Assembly (NCBI GenBank): GCA_029227635.1
Contig: JAQYAH010000005.1
Location: forward strand, 1-64,000
Source of the DNA: Clostridiales bacterium
GTDB taxonomy: Bacteria; Bacillota; Clostridia; Lachnospirales; Lachnospiraceae
Direction: 5' to 3'
DNA: 64,000 bases
Part shown: in pieces, positions 18,510 through 27,614 of the stretch
Layout of the letters: the number at the start of each line of letters is the position of its first letter
Numbering within the stretch: the first letter of the stretch is position 1
The notes under the pieces: generated by a model
The model's input: the letters and a program-made list of their open reading frames with translations, nothing else
Database searches by the model: none
Told to the model about the DNA's origin: nothing
Made by a program: the position numbers and the translations under genes

Positions 18510-19252
18510 TTGCTTTTTCAAAAACAGACGTGGGTAAGAAACGCAAGACCAATCAGGATTTTGTGTATACTCATGAACAGCCGGTGGGAAATCTTCCTAA
18601 TCTCTTTGTCGTTGCCGACGGTATGGGAGGCCACAGAGCCGGTGATTATGCATCCCGTCATACCGTGGAGAATCTTGTGGAGGCAATTGAGGAGAGCACC
18701 GAAACGGATCCTATCAAGATCCTGGGCAATGCCATTACTATCGCCAATGAGAAACTGCTTCAGGCGGCAAGGGATCATAAGGAACTGACCGGAATGGGAA
18801 CCACCCTGGTTGCCTGTACGATCAAGGGCAATTATCTCTACGCTGCCAATATAGGTGATTCAAGGCTGTACCTCATTAACCGTCGTATCAGACAGATCTC
18901 AAGAGATCACTCCCTGGTGGCTGAGATGGTCAGGGTGGGTGAGATAAGACCGGATGAGGCTAAACGCCACCCGGACAGAAATGTGATCACAAGAGCTATT
19001 GGAATCACCAAGGAAGTCAATCCTGACTTCTTTGAACTGAAGATACAGGACGAGGATCTTTTTCTTCTCACCTCCGACGGACTGACCAACATGGTGGAGG
19101 ATGAGATGATCTTCCGGATAGTTCAATCTTCAAGGGATATTGTGGAAATGGTTGAGAGTCTTGTCAAACAAGCCAATCTGAATGGCGGACAGGACAATAT
19201 AGGGGTTGTTATGATTCAGAATAAGAAGGGAGAGTCAGAAGGCATATGTTAA
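18503..19252 (+). CDS. PP2C-type protein phosphatase, partner of PrkC
   Basis: This Mn2+-dependent Ser/Thr phosphatase (Stp/PrpC type) reverses phosphorylation by the kinase encoded next. The 249 residues carry all PP2C metal motifs: DVGKKRKTNQD, VADGMGGHRAGD, GMGTTLVA, NIGDSRLYL, LLTSDGLTNMV and GGQDNIGVV. Translation probably starts at a TTG (18503) inside the end of rlmN, with AGGTG eight bases upstream. The next in-frame ATG would lose conserved residues. It overlaps the kinase gene by seven bases, giving matched production of kinase and phosphatase. Confidence 0.94.
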   Translation: MLIAFSKTDVGKKRKTNQDFVYTHEQPVGNLPNLFVVADGMGGHRAGDYASRHTVENLVEAIEESTETDPIKILGNAITIANEKLLQAARDHKELTGMGTTLVACTIKGNYLYAANIGDSRLYLINRRIRQISRDHSLVAEMVRVGEIRPDEAKRHPDRNVITRAIGITKEVNPDFFELKIQDEDLFLLTSDGLTNMVEDEMIFRIVQSSRDIVEMVESLVKQANLNGGQDNIGVVMIQNKKGESEGIC

Positions 19253-21279
19253 GAAGCGGAACCTTACTGGGCAACCGATATGAGATAGAGAAGCGAATCG
19301 GCTGCGGCGGAATGGCAGACGTCTATAAAGCCGCTGACCATAAGTTAAACAGAAATGTTGCAGTCAAGGTGCTTAAGCCGGAGCTTGGGGGAGACAGCAA
19401 GTTTGTCAGCAAGTTCAGAATCGAGGCACAGTCTGCAGCAGGACTTATGCACCCAAACATTGTAAATGTATACGACGTTGGAGATGACCAGGGTGTTTCA
19501 TATATGGTAATGGAGCTTGTAGAAGGAATCACCCTTAAGGATTACATCGAGAAGAGAGGTCACCTGTCTGCCAAGGAAGTTATTTCCATCTCCATTCAGG
19601 TCTCCAACGGTATTGAGGCGGCACACAGGAACAATATTGTTCACCGGGATATTAAGCCTCAGAATATTATGATCTCAAGAGAAGGTAAGGTTAAGGTTAC
19701 GGACTTCGGTATCGCAAGGGCCGCAACCAGCAATACCATCTCCAGTAACGCTATGGGATCAGTACACTATACTTCGCCGGAGCAGGCAAGAGGCGGCTAT
19801 TCGGATTCCAAGAGCGATATCTATTCTCTTGGTATCACAATGTACGAGATGCTTACAGGGGACGTACCTTTTGACGGGGATTCTACTGTTACTATTGCCC
19901 TGAAACACCTTCAGGAAGAGATGATTCCCCCTTCAGAGATCGTGCCGGATATTCCCTACAGCCTTGAACAGATCGTGCTCAAGTGCTGTCAGAAGAGTCC
20001 CGACAGACGTTATCAGAATATGGAGGAGCTCATCGCAGATCTTAAGATGTCTCTCATAAATCCTGATGGAAGATTTGTCAAGAATACCCAGAGTGCCGGA
20101 GATGAGACGGTCTTCTTCAACCAGAATGATGTGGATGAGATCAGAAAATACGAGCGTCGCAAGCCTGAACCTCAGTATGATGATTATGAGTACGAGGATC
20201 CGGAGGATGACGATGATGAGATAGACGACTATCGAGGTTACAGAGACGAGTACAGAAGATCTGAGAAGAACGGAATGAACAAGGTTGTCAAGGTTCTTCT
20301 CATTGTTGCAATACTTTTGATCGTGGGACTTGGTCTTTTCTTCGTGGGAAGAGCCATCGGTATTTTTAAATCCGGATTCGGCTTTGGAATCACTGCCGAT
20401 GAGGACACGGTTAAGGTTCCCAATTTCCTCGGAATGAGTTTTGAAGAGGCTCAGGATGAGGCCAACAAGGTGGGACTTGGCGTCGAGAAAGCCGGCGAAG
20501 AAGAGTCCGACATGTATGACACCAACCAGGTATGTAAGCAGAGTGTAGATCCCGGAGAGAAGGTAGAGAAGAATTCCACTATTGAGCTCACAATAAGCAG
20601 TGGTCTTAAGGGTGAGAAGTTCGATGTGCCGGATGTGAAGGGAAGGAAGCAGGAGGAAGCTGAGCAAATGCTTACCGATGCCGGCTTCAAGGTCAACTCT
20701 GAATTCGAAGAGAGTGAGACAGTGGAAGAGGGATATGTAATATCCCAGAATCCTGTCGGAGGCTCCACTGCCGGCAAGAATGCTACCATTACTATCAAGG
20801 TCAGCACCGGATCTTCTACTGCTTCGGTTCCTGATCTTAAGGGAATGACAGAGTCGCAGGCAAGAAAAGCCCTAAACGAGAAAGGCCTCAGCCTTGGCAA
20901 GATCACTGAGGAGAACAGTGCTACCATCGAGGAGGGTCAGATCATTGAACAGGGAACTGCTCCCGGTACGAAGGTGGACAAGGGAACTAAGATCACTGTT
21001 GTAATCAGTAAGGGTGATATTCCCCTTTCGGAACAGACCTGGAAGTGTAATGCCAATGTTAATATGAACAATTACGACGGTACTTATCCGGTAACTATCG
21101 TCCTTGAGCAGGCCGGACAGGAAACTACCATCGTGGAAAACGAGAAAGTTTCGAATCCCTATAACCTTTCAGTTAAGGGAATTCCCGGAGAATCGGAAGG
21201 TGTTGTCACAGTATACGATGCCTCCACCGGAAGTGTTATCGGATCCGCAACCGTAAAATTCAGCAGAGTGGACGATTAA
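19246..21279 (+). CDS. prkC: PASTA-domain Ser/Thr protein kinase
   Basis: This 677-residue membrane kinase senses muropeptides or lipid II and controls wall growth, division and dormancy exit. The kinase domain (about 1-270) has the P-loop IGCGGMADVYKA, the lysine in NVAVKVLK, catalytic HRDIKPQN, DFGIARA and the activation segment GSVHYTSPEQA. A long acidic juxtamembrane linker (about 285-340) precedes one membrane helix (about 345-370). Three extracellular PASTA repeats follow, starting VKVPNFLG, FDVPDVKG and ASVPDLKG. The final 85 residues are an extra beta-rich domain without PASTA features. The PP2C-PrkC-RsgA order matches Bacillus and clostridia. Confidence 0.95.
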   Translation: MLRSGTLLGNRYEIEKRIGCGGMADVYKAADHKLNRNVAVKVLKPELGGDSKFVSKFRIEAQSAAGLMHPNIVNVYDVGDDQGVSYMVMELVEGITLKDYIEKRGHLSAKEVISISIQVSNGIEAAHRNNIVHRDIKPQNIMISREGKVKVTDFGIARAATSNTISSNAMGSVHYTSPEQARGGYSDSKSDIYSLGITMYEMLTGDVPFDGDSTVTIALKHLQEEMIPPSEIVPDIPYSLEQIVLKCCQKSPDRRYQNMEELIADLKMSLINPDGRFVKNTQSAGDETVFFNQNDVDEIRKYERRKPEPQYDDYEYEDPEDDDDEIDDYRGYRDEYRRSEKNGMNKVVKVLLIVAILLIVGLGLFFVGRAIGIFKSGFGFGITADEDTVKVPNFLGMSFEEAQDEANKVGLGVEKAGEEESDMYDTNQVCKQSVDPGEKVEKNSTIELTISSGLKGEKFDVPDVKGRKQEEAEQMLTDAGFKVNSEFEESETVEEGYVISQNPVGGSTAGKNATITIKVSTGSSTASVPDLKGMTESQARKALNEKGLSLGKITEENSATIEEGQIIEQGTAPGTKVDKGTKITVVISKGDIPLSEQTWKCNANVNMNNYDGTYPVTIVLEQAGQETTIVENEKVSNPYNLSVKGIPGESEGVVTVYDASTGSVIGSATVKFSRVDD

Positions 21280-22157
21280 TGCAGGGAAAGATAATTAAAG
21301 GAATTGCCGGATTCTACTACGTGGATGTGGTAGAATCCGGAATTTTTGAGTGTAAAGCCAAAGGTGTATTCAGAAAACAGGGGCGAAAGCCTTTAGTGGG
21401 CGATCTTGTAGATATTGAAGTCCTGGATGAGAGCAAAAAGACCGGAAACATTGCAGAGATCGCACCTCGGAAGAATGAACTGATAAGACCTCCGGTGGCG
21501 AATATCGATGTGGGAATGGCAGTGATGGCTTTTTCCTCCCCGGCCCCCAATCTGAACACTTTGGACATGTTTCTGCTCATGGCAGAGAGAAGAAATATCA
21601 ACGCCGCCATCTGTTTTAACAAGTGTGATTTGGCAACAGATGAGGAGATAAGGAGTATCAAAGAGAGATACGAAGCCAGCGGCTACCCGGTTTTTTTCAT
21701 AAGTGTCAGAGAGAAACGGGGGATACAGGAACTGAAAGAGTTTCTGAGAAATAAGATTACGGCCTTTTCCGGACCTTCCGGGGTTGGAAAGTCCTCCCTT
21801 TCCAATGAACTATTGCAGCGAAGCAAGATGGAGACGGGTAATCTAAGCGATAAGCTGAAACGAGGTAAGAATACAACCCGACACGTGGAACTTTTGGCTA
21901 TGCCCGGCGGAGGATATATCATGGATACCCCGGGGTTCACCTCCCTGGAACCGGAGGAGTTTGAGGCAGAGACCCTTAGATATTACTATCCGGAGATTTA
22001 TGAATACGAGGGGATGTGCCGTTTCACCGGATGTATGCATGACAAAGAGCCGGATTGTGAGGTACATAGAGCTGTTAATGAGGGGAAAATACCGAAGGGG
22101 CGGTATGAAAGTTACATTAATCTTTACCACACATTAAAGGAGAAAAAACGAAGATGA
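21279..22157 (+). CDS. rsgA: Small ribosomal subunit biogenesis GTPase RsgA
   Basis: RsgA checks 30S subunit maturation and is a target of PrkC phosphorylation in Bacillus. The 292-residue protein shows an N-terminal OB domain (FYYVDVVESGIFECKAKG) and a circularly permuted GTPase. In it FNKCDLA (G4) comes before the P-loop GPSGVGKSSLSN (about residue 165) and DTPGF. A C-terminal zinc site follows (CRFTGCMHDKEPDCEV). It overlaps prkC by one base and rpe by four. Confidence 0.95.
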   Translation: MQGKIIKGIAGFYYVDVVESGIFECKAKGVFRKQGRKPLVGDLVDIEVLDESKKTGNIAEIAPRKNELIRPPVANIDVGMAVMAFSSPAPNLNTLDMFLLMAERRNINAAICFNKCDLATDEEIRSIKERYEASGYPVFFISVREKRGIQELKEFLRNKITAFSGPSGVGKSSLSNELLQRSKMETGNLSDKLKRGKNTTRHVELLAMPGGGYIMDTPGFTSLEPEEFEAETLRYYYPEIYEYEGMCRFTGCMHDKEPDCEVHRAVNEGKIPKGRYESYINLYHTLKEKKRR

Positions 22158-22816
22158 GCAAGTTGATCCTGGCACCTTCTGTATTGTCGGCTGACTTCAT
22201 GAATCTCAAAGCACAGGTAGATGAAATTATTGAAGGCGGAGCCGAGTATATTCATTTTGATGTTATGGACGGACACTTTGTCCCCAACATTTCCTTTGGA
22301 CTTCCGGTCCTTGCTTCTATGAGCAAGTCTGTAGATAAGGTTTTTGATGTTCACCTCATGATTTCCGATCCGGATAAGTATATCCCGGAGTTTGCAAAAA
22401 AAGGTGCCGATATCATTACTTTTCATGTTGAGGCGGTAAATGACCTTGGGGGAACTATCCGTTTGATCCATGAGTGTGGAGCAAAAGCCGGAGTTTCTGT
22501 CAAGCCGGCTACTCCTGTAGAGGTTCTCTATCCTTATCTGAATGAAATCGATATGGTTCTCATCATGAGTGTGGAACCCGGTTTTGGAGGACAGTCCTTC
22601 ATTCCCGGCTCTCTGGATAAGATTTCTGCTCTCAGAGAGGAATGCAGTCGCAGAGGTCTGGACATGGATATTGAGGTGGATGGAGGTATCGGAGCTTCAA
22701 ATGCTCAGGAAGTTGTTAAAGCCGGTGCTAACATACTGGTAGCCGGAAGTGCAGTGTTTAAGGGAGACGTGAAGGGCAACACTGAGTCTATCCTTGCTGC
22801 AATGAGAAACGTGTGA
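22154..22816 (+). CDS. rpe: Ribulose-phosphate 3-epimerase
   Basis: Rpe interconverts ribulose 5-phosphate and xylulose 5-phosphate in the pentose phosphate pathway. The 220-residue TIM barrel has APSVLSADFMNL, HFDVMDGHFVPNISFG with metal ligands, VHLMISDPD, MSVEPGFGGQSFI and EVDGGIG. The length is normal. The ATGA overlap with rsgA indicates coupled translation. The rsgA-rpe-thiN order is standard for Firmicutes. Confidence 0.96.
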   Translation: MSKLILAPSVLSADFMNLKAQVDEIIEGGAEYIHFDVMDGHFVPNISFGLPVLASMSKSVDKVFDVHLMISDPDKYIPEFAKKGADIITFHVEAVNDLGGTIRLIHECGAKAGVSVKPATPVEVLYPYLNEIDMVLIMSVEPGFGGQSFIPGSLDKISALREECSRRGLDMDIEVDGGIGASNAQEVVKAGANILVAGSAVFKGDVKGNTESILAAMRNV

Positions 22817-22825
22817 TCTTAGATT

Positions 22826-23542
22826 ATGGAAGATACAAAAGAATTATTAACTGAGAATAATACAGAGACGAACTCCGGCAGCCGGGCAATAATAATAAGC
22901 GGCGGAACCATTGATCGGGAACAGGCGCTAGCACTGTTCAAAGAGAATAATTACAGGTATATCGTCGGAGCTGACGCCGGGCTGAGATTTTTGTACAGTG
23001 AGAACATTGTCCCCACCCACATCGTGGGGGATTTCGACTCTCTGGGATCCGGTTCCGAGATCCTGGACAGCTATATGGGAAATCCCAATATTGTAATCCG
23101 GATATTTAATCCGGTAAAAGACAAGACAGACACGGAGATCGCCATAAGACTTTGTCTGGAACTGGGAGCGGAGGATATCACTATCCTTGGCTGGAACGGA
23201 GCCCGGGTGGATCACACCATAGGCAATCTCCAGTCTCTTATGGCACCCTTAAAGGCCGGTATCCCCTGTGTCCTTAAGGATGTGTGCAACGAGGTTCGTC
23301 TTGTGGATGGAGAGACAAAGATAAGAAAAAGCGAAGCTTTCGGCAAATATCTTTCACTGTTCCCTTTTGCCGGAAGTGTCGGCAATCTCACCGTGGAGGG
23401 GGTAAAGTACCCTCTTAAAGGCCACACACTTTTGCCCAATGACAGTCTGGGTGTGAGCAATGAGATAACCGATGAGGTGTGCCGGATCTCTTTTGACAGG
23501 GGCATACTCCTTGTGATCATGTCCAAAGACAGGGATCATTAG
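22826..23542 (+). CDS. thiN: Thiamine pyrophosphokinase
   Basis: ThiN converts thiamine to thiamine diphosphate using ATP. The 238-residue protein has a short extra N-terminus (about 20 residues), then IIISGGTIDREQALAL, GADAGLRFLY, GDFDSLG and DKTDTEIAI with the catalytic acidic residues. A beta-rich C-terminal substrate domain follows (SLFPFAGSVGNLTVEGVKYPL). It lies 9 bases after rpe. No strong ribosome-binding site is visible, so it may depend on coupling to rpe. Confidence 0.93.
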   Translation: MEDTKELLTENNTETNSGSRAIIISGGTIDREQALALFKENNYRYIVGADAGLRFLYSENIVPTHIVGDFDSLGSGSEILDSYMGNPNIVIRIFNPVKDKTDTEIAIRLCLELGAEDITILGWNGARVDHTIGNLQSLMAPLKAGIPCVLKDVCNEVRLVDGETKIRKSEAFGKYLSLFPFAGSVGNLTVEGVKYPLKGHTLLPNDSLGVSNEITDEVCRISFDRGILLVIMSKDRDH

Positions 23543-23560
23543 AGAAAGACTGAGGTGGAT

Positions 23561-23923
23561 ATGAAGCTTAAGAACGTGCTCATTGTTACAAAAGACATAG
23601 AGAGAGCAAGAGAGTATTATAAGAACCTTTTTGGTCTGGAGATGATTCTGGATAACGACGGCAACATGATCCTCACCGAGGGGTTGGTGCTTCAGGACGA
23701 GAAGATCTGGAAAAGTTTCATCCATAGGGAGGTTGCTTTTGAGAACAACTCCTGCGAGCTCTATTTTGAGGAGAGGGATATCGAGGCCTTTATTGAAAAG
23801 CTGGAACGTCTTTACCCGGAAACTCGCTATGTCAATAGATTAATGACCCACAGCTGGGGACAGAAGGTGGTACGTTTCTATGACCTTGACGGCAATCTGA
23901 TCGAGGTGGGCACACCGGCCTGA
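23561..23923 (+). CDS. VOC (glyoxalase/bleomycin-resistance) superfamily protein
   Basis: This 120-residue single-domain vicinal-oxygen-chelate protein has two beta-alpha-beta-beta-beta halves. The first begins KNVLIVTKDIERAREYYKNLFG, and the second ends VRFYDLDGNLIEVG with the usual Glu metal ligand. The ATG at 23561 is preferred over the in-frame GTG at 23555, because GAGGTG lies between them. Members bind metals and act in very different reactions or in drug binding, so the substrate is unknown. It is the last gene of the long murE-thiN run. Confidence 0.82.
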   Translation: MKLKNVLIVTKDIERAREYYKNLFGLEMILDNDGNMILTEGLVLQDEKIWKSFIHREVAFENNSCELYFEERDIEAFIEKLERLYPETRYVNRLMTHSWGQKVVRFYDLDGNLIEVGTPA

Positions 23924-23961
23924 ATTCGGTGAAATGCTTCCCGACTTAAGGGAAAAGTAAT

Positions 23962-23983
23962 GCTGCAAAGGCAGCGTCTTTTT
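23962..23983 (+). terminator. Short terminator-like hairpin before ychF
   Basis: GCTGC-AAAG-GCAGC forms a 5-bp stem followed by GTCTTTTT. The stem is short, so termination may be partial. It separates the VOC gene from ychF. Confidence 0.5.
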
Positions 23984-24022
23984 ATGATTCGCAGAAAACC
24001 TTAATTGAAAGAAGGAGAAAAC

Positions 24023-25120
24023 ATGAAACTAGGTATCGTAGGCCTTCCTAACGTTGGCAAAAGCACACTTTTCAATTCTCTCACAAAAGCCGGTGCAGAA
24101 TCCGCGAACTATCCTTTTTGTACAATTGAACCCAATGTGGGAATAGTTCCGGTACCCGACGAGCGGATAGTAAAACTTGGAGAGCTTCATCACTCAAAGA
24201 AAGTTACCCCTGCGGTAATAGAATTTGTAGATATTGCCGGACTTGTCAGAGGTGCATCAAAGGGCGAAGGTCTTGGCAACCAGTTCCTGGCCAATATTCG
24301 TGAGTGCGATGCAATCGTTCACGTTGTGAGATGTTTTGATGATGACAACGTTATCCATGTAGACGGTTGTGTCGATCCTGCCAGAGATATTGACACTATT
24401 AATCTTGAACTTATTTTTGCCGATCTGGAGACTGTTGAGAAGCGTCTTGCCAAGGCTTCAAAAGGCTACCGCAATGACAAGGCTCTCGCAGTGGAACACA
24501 CTATGCTCCAGAGACTTAAAGCTCATTTGGAAGAGGGCAAGATGGCCAGCACATTCGAGACGGAATCTGATGAGGAGTCAGTGGCCTTCAGAGGATATAA
24601 CCTGCTTACTGCAAAGCCGGTAATTTTCGCGGCAAATCTCTCAGAGGATGAGATAGCTGATGACGGAGCAGACAACCCTCATATTCGCAAGGTGAGAGAG
24701 ATTGCCGAGGAGATGCACGCAGAGGTTTTTGCAATCTGTGCACAGATCGAGGCAGAGATCTCAGAACTTGATGATGAAGAGAGAAAAATGTTCCTCCAGG
24801 AACTTGGACTTGAGGAAAGTGGTCTGGACAAGCTTATCAAGGCGAGCTACAGACTTCTTGGTCTTATGAGCTTCCTCACCACCGGTGAAGATGAAACAAG
24901 AGCCTGGACGATCAAGATTGGAACCAAGGCGCCTCAGGCGGCAGGAAAGATCCACACAGATTTCGAGCGCGGATTCATTAAAGCTGAGGTTGTCAGTTAT
25001 GACACTTTGATGGAACTTGGATCCATGACAGCGGCTAAGGAAAAAGGTCTTGTGCGTCTTGAAGGAAAAGAATATGTAATGCAGGACGGAGACGTGGTCC
25101 TTTTCAGATTCAATGTGTAG
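24023..25120 (+). CDS. ychF: Redox-regulated Obg-family ATPase YchF
   Basis: YchF/OLA1 is a ribosome-associated P-loop ATPase linked to stress responses. The ATG at 24023 has GAAGGAG six bases upstream and is preferred over the ORF-track TTG at 24005. The resulting 365 residues match the family. It has the P-loop [47 protein letters not shown] and the NLSEDE region replacing the usual NKxD. A coiled-coil insert is followed by the C-terminal TGS-like domain ([20 protein letters not shown]). Confidence 0.96.
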   Translation: MKLGIVGLPNVGKSTLFNSLTKAGAESANYPFCTIEPNVGIVPVPDERIVKLGELHHSKKVTPAVIEFVDIAGLVRGASKGEGLGNQFLANIRECDAIVHVVRCFDDDNVIHVDGCVDPARDIDTINLELIFADLETVEKRLAKASKGYRNDKALAVEHTMLQRLKAHLEEGKMASTFETESDEESVAFRGYNLLTAKPVIFAANLSEDEIADDGADNPHIRKVREIAEEMHAEVFAICAQIEAEISELDDEERKMFLQELGLEESGLDKLIKASYRLLGLMSFLTTGEDETRAWTIKIGTKAPQAAGKIHTDFERGFIKAEVVSYDTLMELGSMTAAKEKGLVRLEGKEYVMQDGDVVLFRFNV

Positions 25121-25142
25121 TCGGAACCGAGGTTGATAGTTA

Positions 25143-26012
25143 ATGCATACAAATATAGGTTTTCCCAACATAGGGATCGAACTTTCAAACGTTGGTACCG
25201 GAGTGACGATATTTGGTTATCGTATCGCTTTTTACGGACTGGTTATCGGTTTTGGAATCCTTCTTGGAATTCTGCTTGCTGTGTGGTCCGCAAAGAAATC
25301 CGATCAGAATCCTGAGATATATCTGGATATTGCACTATACGGAGTTATCTTCGGTATCGTAGGTGCCAGAATCTATTATGTAGTCTTCAGCTGGGATGAT
25401 TACAAAAATAACCTTTTGGAGATATTTAACATAAGAGGTGGAGGGCTCGCCATATATGGGGGAGTCATTGCGGCAATACTCACGGTATTTGTTTACTCCC
25501 GGATCAAAAAGCTCAGTTTTCCCCTTCTGTGTGACACAGCAATAACCAGCCTTCTTTTGGGTCAGGTGGCCGGAAGATGGGGTAACTTTTTTAACAGGGA
25601 GGCATTTGGAGATTACACGAACAATCTTTTTGCCATGAGGCTTCCCTTGGATGCGGTTAACAAGTCGAATGTAACCGGAAAAATGCTGGAACACATTCAG
25701 GTGATAGATGGAGTGGAGTACATTCAGGTGCATCCCACTTTCCTCTATGAATCGGTGTGGAACCTGATTTTGCTGGGATTTCTGATCTGGTACAGACCCA
25801 AAAAGAAATTCGATGGGGAGATAATCCTCATGTATCTTTCCGGCTACGGCTTTGGAAGGATGCTCATTGAGGGACTCAGAACCGATCAGCTTATTCTTTT
25901 CGGTACCGGCCTTCCGGTTTCCCAGGTGTTGGCCGGCGCCCTGTTTGTGGGGGCAACAATTCTAATATTAGTCTTTAGAAAGAAATCTTCTATAAAGGCG
26001 CGTGAAAACTAG
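25143..26012 (+). CDS. lgt: Prolipoprotein diacylglyceryl transferase
   Basis: Lgt attaches diacylglycerol from phosphatidylglycerol to the cysteine of prolipoproteins, the first step of lipoprotein maturation. The 289-residue polytopic protein has the family signature GRWGNFFNREAFG and GGGLAIYGGVIA. HPTFLYESVWNL and YGFGRMLIEGLRTD carry further conserved residues. Its partner signal peptidase LspA is encoded about 16 kb downstream in the same window. A perfect terminator overlaps its stop codon. Confidence 0.95.
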   Translation: MHTNIGFPNIGIELSNVGTGVTIFGYRIAFYGLVIGFGILLGILLAVWSAKKSDQNPEIYLDIALYGVIFGIVGARIYYVVFSWDDYKNNLLEIFNIRGGGLAIYGGVIAAILTVFVYSRIKKLSFPLLCDTAITSLLLGQVAGRWGNFFNREAFGDYTNNLFAMRLPLDAVNKSNVTGKMLEHIQVIDGVEYIQVHPTFLYESVWNLILLGFLIWYRPKKKFDGEIILMYLSGYGFGRMLIEGLRTDQLILFGTGLPVSQVLAGALFVGATILILVFRKKSSIKAREN

Positions 26013-26037
26013 AAATGTTTTCACGCGTTTCTTTTTT
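25999..26037 (+). terminator. Rho-independent terminator of lgt
   Basis: CGCGTGAAAAC and GTTTTCACGCG form a perfect 11-bp stem, followed by TTTCTTTTTT. The stem begins inside the last codons of lgt. The 26038-26100 stretch after it holds no gene. Confidence 0.93.
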
Positions 26038-26100
26038 GCTCATTATTTGTGCATTTCTGTTGGATTCAAAGCATGATAAAGCTACTCTTCATGATTTTAC

Positions 26101-26129
26101 TTGATTTTTAGGAAAAGGGACTATAAAAT
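26101..26129 (+). promoter_or_regulatory. Sigma-A-type promoter of the mraZ cell wall/division cluster
   Basis: TTGATT, a 17-base spacer and TAAAAT (inside TATAAAATG) lie upstream of the MraZ-like boxes and about 90 bases before mraZ. An overlapping -10, TATAAA with a 15-base spacer, is also possible. Confidence 0.5.
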
Positions 26130-26136
26130 GAACTTA

Positions 26137-26184
26137 AGTGTCAAATAGTGTCAGTTTATTGCATATAAGTGTCATTTAGTGGCA
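26137..26184 (+). promoter_or_regulatory. MraZ-box-like direct repeats
   Basis: Four direct repeats occur: AGTGTCA at 26137, 26147 and 26168, and AGTGGCA at 26178. Within each pair they are exactly 10 bases apart, about one helical turn. MraZ is known to bind GTG-containing repeats with 10-base spacing upstream of its own gene. The boxes lie just downstream of the predicted start of transcription, a position that suits autorepression. Confidence 0.7.
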
Positions 26185-26219
26185 AATTTCTGTAAGGCTT
26201 TAAGGAAAGGAGGAAGACG

Positions 26220-26654
26220 ATGTTATCCGGCGAGTATCTCCACAGCATCGATGCCAAGGGCAGACTTACAATACCTGCGAAGTTCAGAGACGTCCTCGGG
26301 GAAGAGTTTGTGGTGACTAAGAGTGTGGATCGTTGTCTTTTGATTTTTCCTGAGAGTGACTGGGCAGATTTTGAGCAGGAACTGAAGAAGCTTCCCAGAT
26401 CTAAGAATGCCAGAGACTATATTCGTCATATGGTGGGAAGTGCCGAGAAGGTAGGCCCCGATAAGATGGGTAGAGCTCTTATTCCTCAGGCACTAAGAAG
26501 CTATGCAGGTCTTGAGAAAGATGTAGTGCTGACCGGAGTATTGGATCGAATCGAGATTTGGGATAAGTCAGTCTGGGATGAGAATAATTCCAAGACATCG
26601 GATAACATTGATTCCATCACCGAGGAACTTGCAGCTTTGGGCTTTAACATTTAG
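26220..26654 (+). CDS. mraZ: Transcriptional regulator MraZ
   Basis: MraZ is a ring-forming AbrB-like DNA-binding protein that controls the division and cell wall cluster it heads. The 144 residues hold two tandem SpoVT/AbrB-type halves. The first begins MLSGEYLHSIDAKGRLTIPAKFR and the second contains VGPDKMGRALIPQALRSYAGL, each with the DxxGR-type signature. AAAGGAGG precedes the ATG. Direct repeats suited to its binding lie 36-83 bases upstream. Confidence 0.96.
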   Translation: MLSGEYLHSIDAKGRLTIPAKFRDVLGEEFVVTKSVDRCLLIFPESDWADFEQELKKLPRSKNARDYIRHMVGSAEKVGPDKMGRALIPQALRSYAGLEKDVVLTGVLDRIEIWDKSVWDENNSKTSDNIDSITEELAALGFNI

Positions 26655-26666
26655 GAGATCATCTTA

Positions 26667-27602
26667 ATGGATTTTGAACATATTCCTGTACTCTATAAGG
26701 AGACAATTGAAGGACTGAATATTAAGCCCACCGGAATCTATGTTGACGGTACTTTAGGCGGAGGCGGACACACTTCCGGAATCCTTGAGAGATTATCTGA
26801 AGGGGGAAGAGTCATCGGCATCGATCAGGATATAGATGCCATCACTCACACCGGAAGTAAGTTGAGCGGCTTCAAGGATAAGCTCACTATTGTACACAGT
26901 AACTACCGATATTTTGACCGGATTCTTGATGAACTGGGAATTGATAAAGTGGATGGGGTTCTTTTGGATCTGGGAGTCTCATCCTATCAGTTGGATAATG
27001 CTGAGCGGGGATTTTCCTACAGATACGATGCGCCCCTGGACATGAGAATGGATCAGAGCCGGGATCTCACCGCAGCAGATATCGTCAATGGTTATTCCGA
27101 GCATGATCTGACAAGAATACTAAGAGAGTATGGAGAGGAGAAGTGTGCCTCCTCCATTGCCAGAAATATTGTTAAAGCCAGATCCGTAAAGCCTGTGGAG
27201 ACTACCCTGAAATTATCAGAGATAATCAGTAACTCAATTCCTGCGAAGTTGAGAAGGACCGGTGGTCATCCTGCAAAGAGGACCTTTCAGGCGATTCGGA
27301 TCGAATTAAATGAAGAACTTACTGTATTAAGGGAATCTCTGGATAGTATGATAGATCGTCTTAATCCGGGTGGAAGGCTATGTGTTATTACATTCCATTC
27401 TCTAGAAGATAGAATCGTAAAGCAGATCTTTAAGACCAATGAGAATCCCTGTACCTGCCCTCCCAATTTCCCGGTATGTGTCTGCGGCAAGAAGCCCAAA
27501 GGCCATATCGTAGGGCGTAAGCCTGTTGTGGCAGGAGAAGAAGAACTGGCGGTCAACTCGAGATCCCAGAGCGCTAAGCTCAGGGTTTTCGAACGAGTAT
27601 AA
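26667..27602 (+). CDS. rsmH: 16S rRNA (cytosine-1402-N4)-methyltransferase
   Basis: RsmH (MraW) methylates C1402 in the ribosomal decoding centre with SAM. The 311-residue protein has [13 protein letters not shown], the SAM loop [53 protein letters not shown] and [13 protein letters not shown], all typical. It lies in the conserved mraZ-rsmH-ftsL order. Confidence 0.97.
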   Translation: MDFEHIPVLYKETIEGLNIKPTGIYVDGTLGGGGHTSGILERLSEGGRVIGIDQDIDAITHTGSKLSGFKDKLTIVHSNYRYFDRILDELGIDKVDGVLLDLGVSSYQLDNAERGFSYRYDAPLDMRMDQSRDLTAADIVNGYSEHDLTRILREYGEEKCASSIARNIVKARSVKPVETTLKLSEIISNSIPAKLRRTGGHPAKRTFQAIRIELNEELTVLRESLDSMIDRLNPGGRLCVITFHSLEDRIVKQIFKTNENPCTCPPNFPVCVCGKKPKGHIVGRKPVVAGEEELAVNSRSQSAKLRVFERV

Positions 27603-27614
27603 GGGGATGATAAT

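Noticed and set aside
19933-20667. 244-codon minus-strand ORF opposite prkC
   Set aside because: It mirrors the acidic linker, membrane and PASTA region of prkC. The Leu/Ile-rich product is the expected antisense of Glu/Asp/Lys-rich coding sequence.
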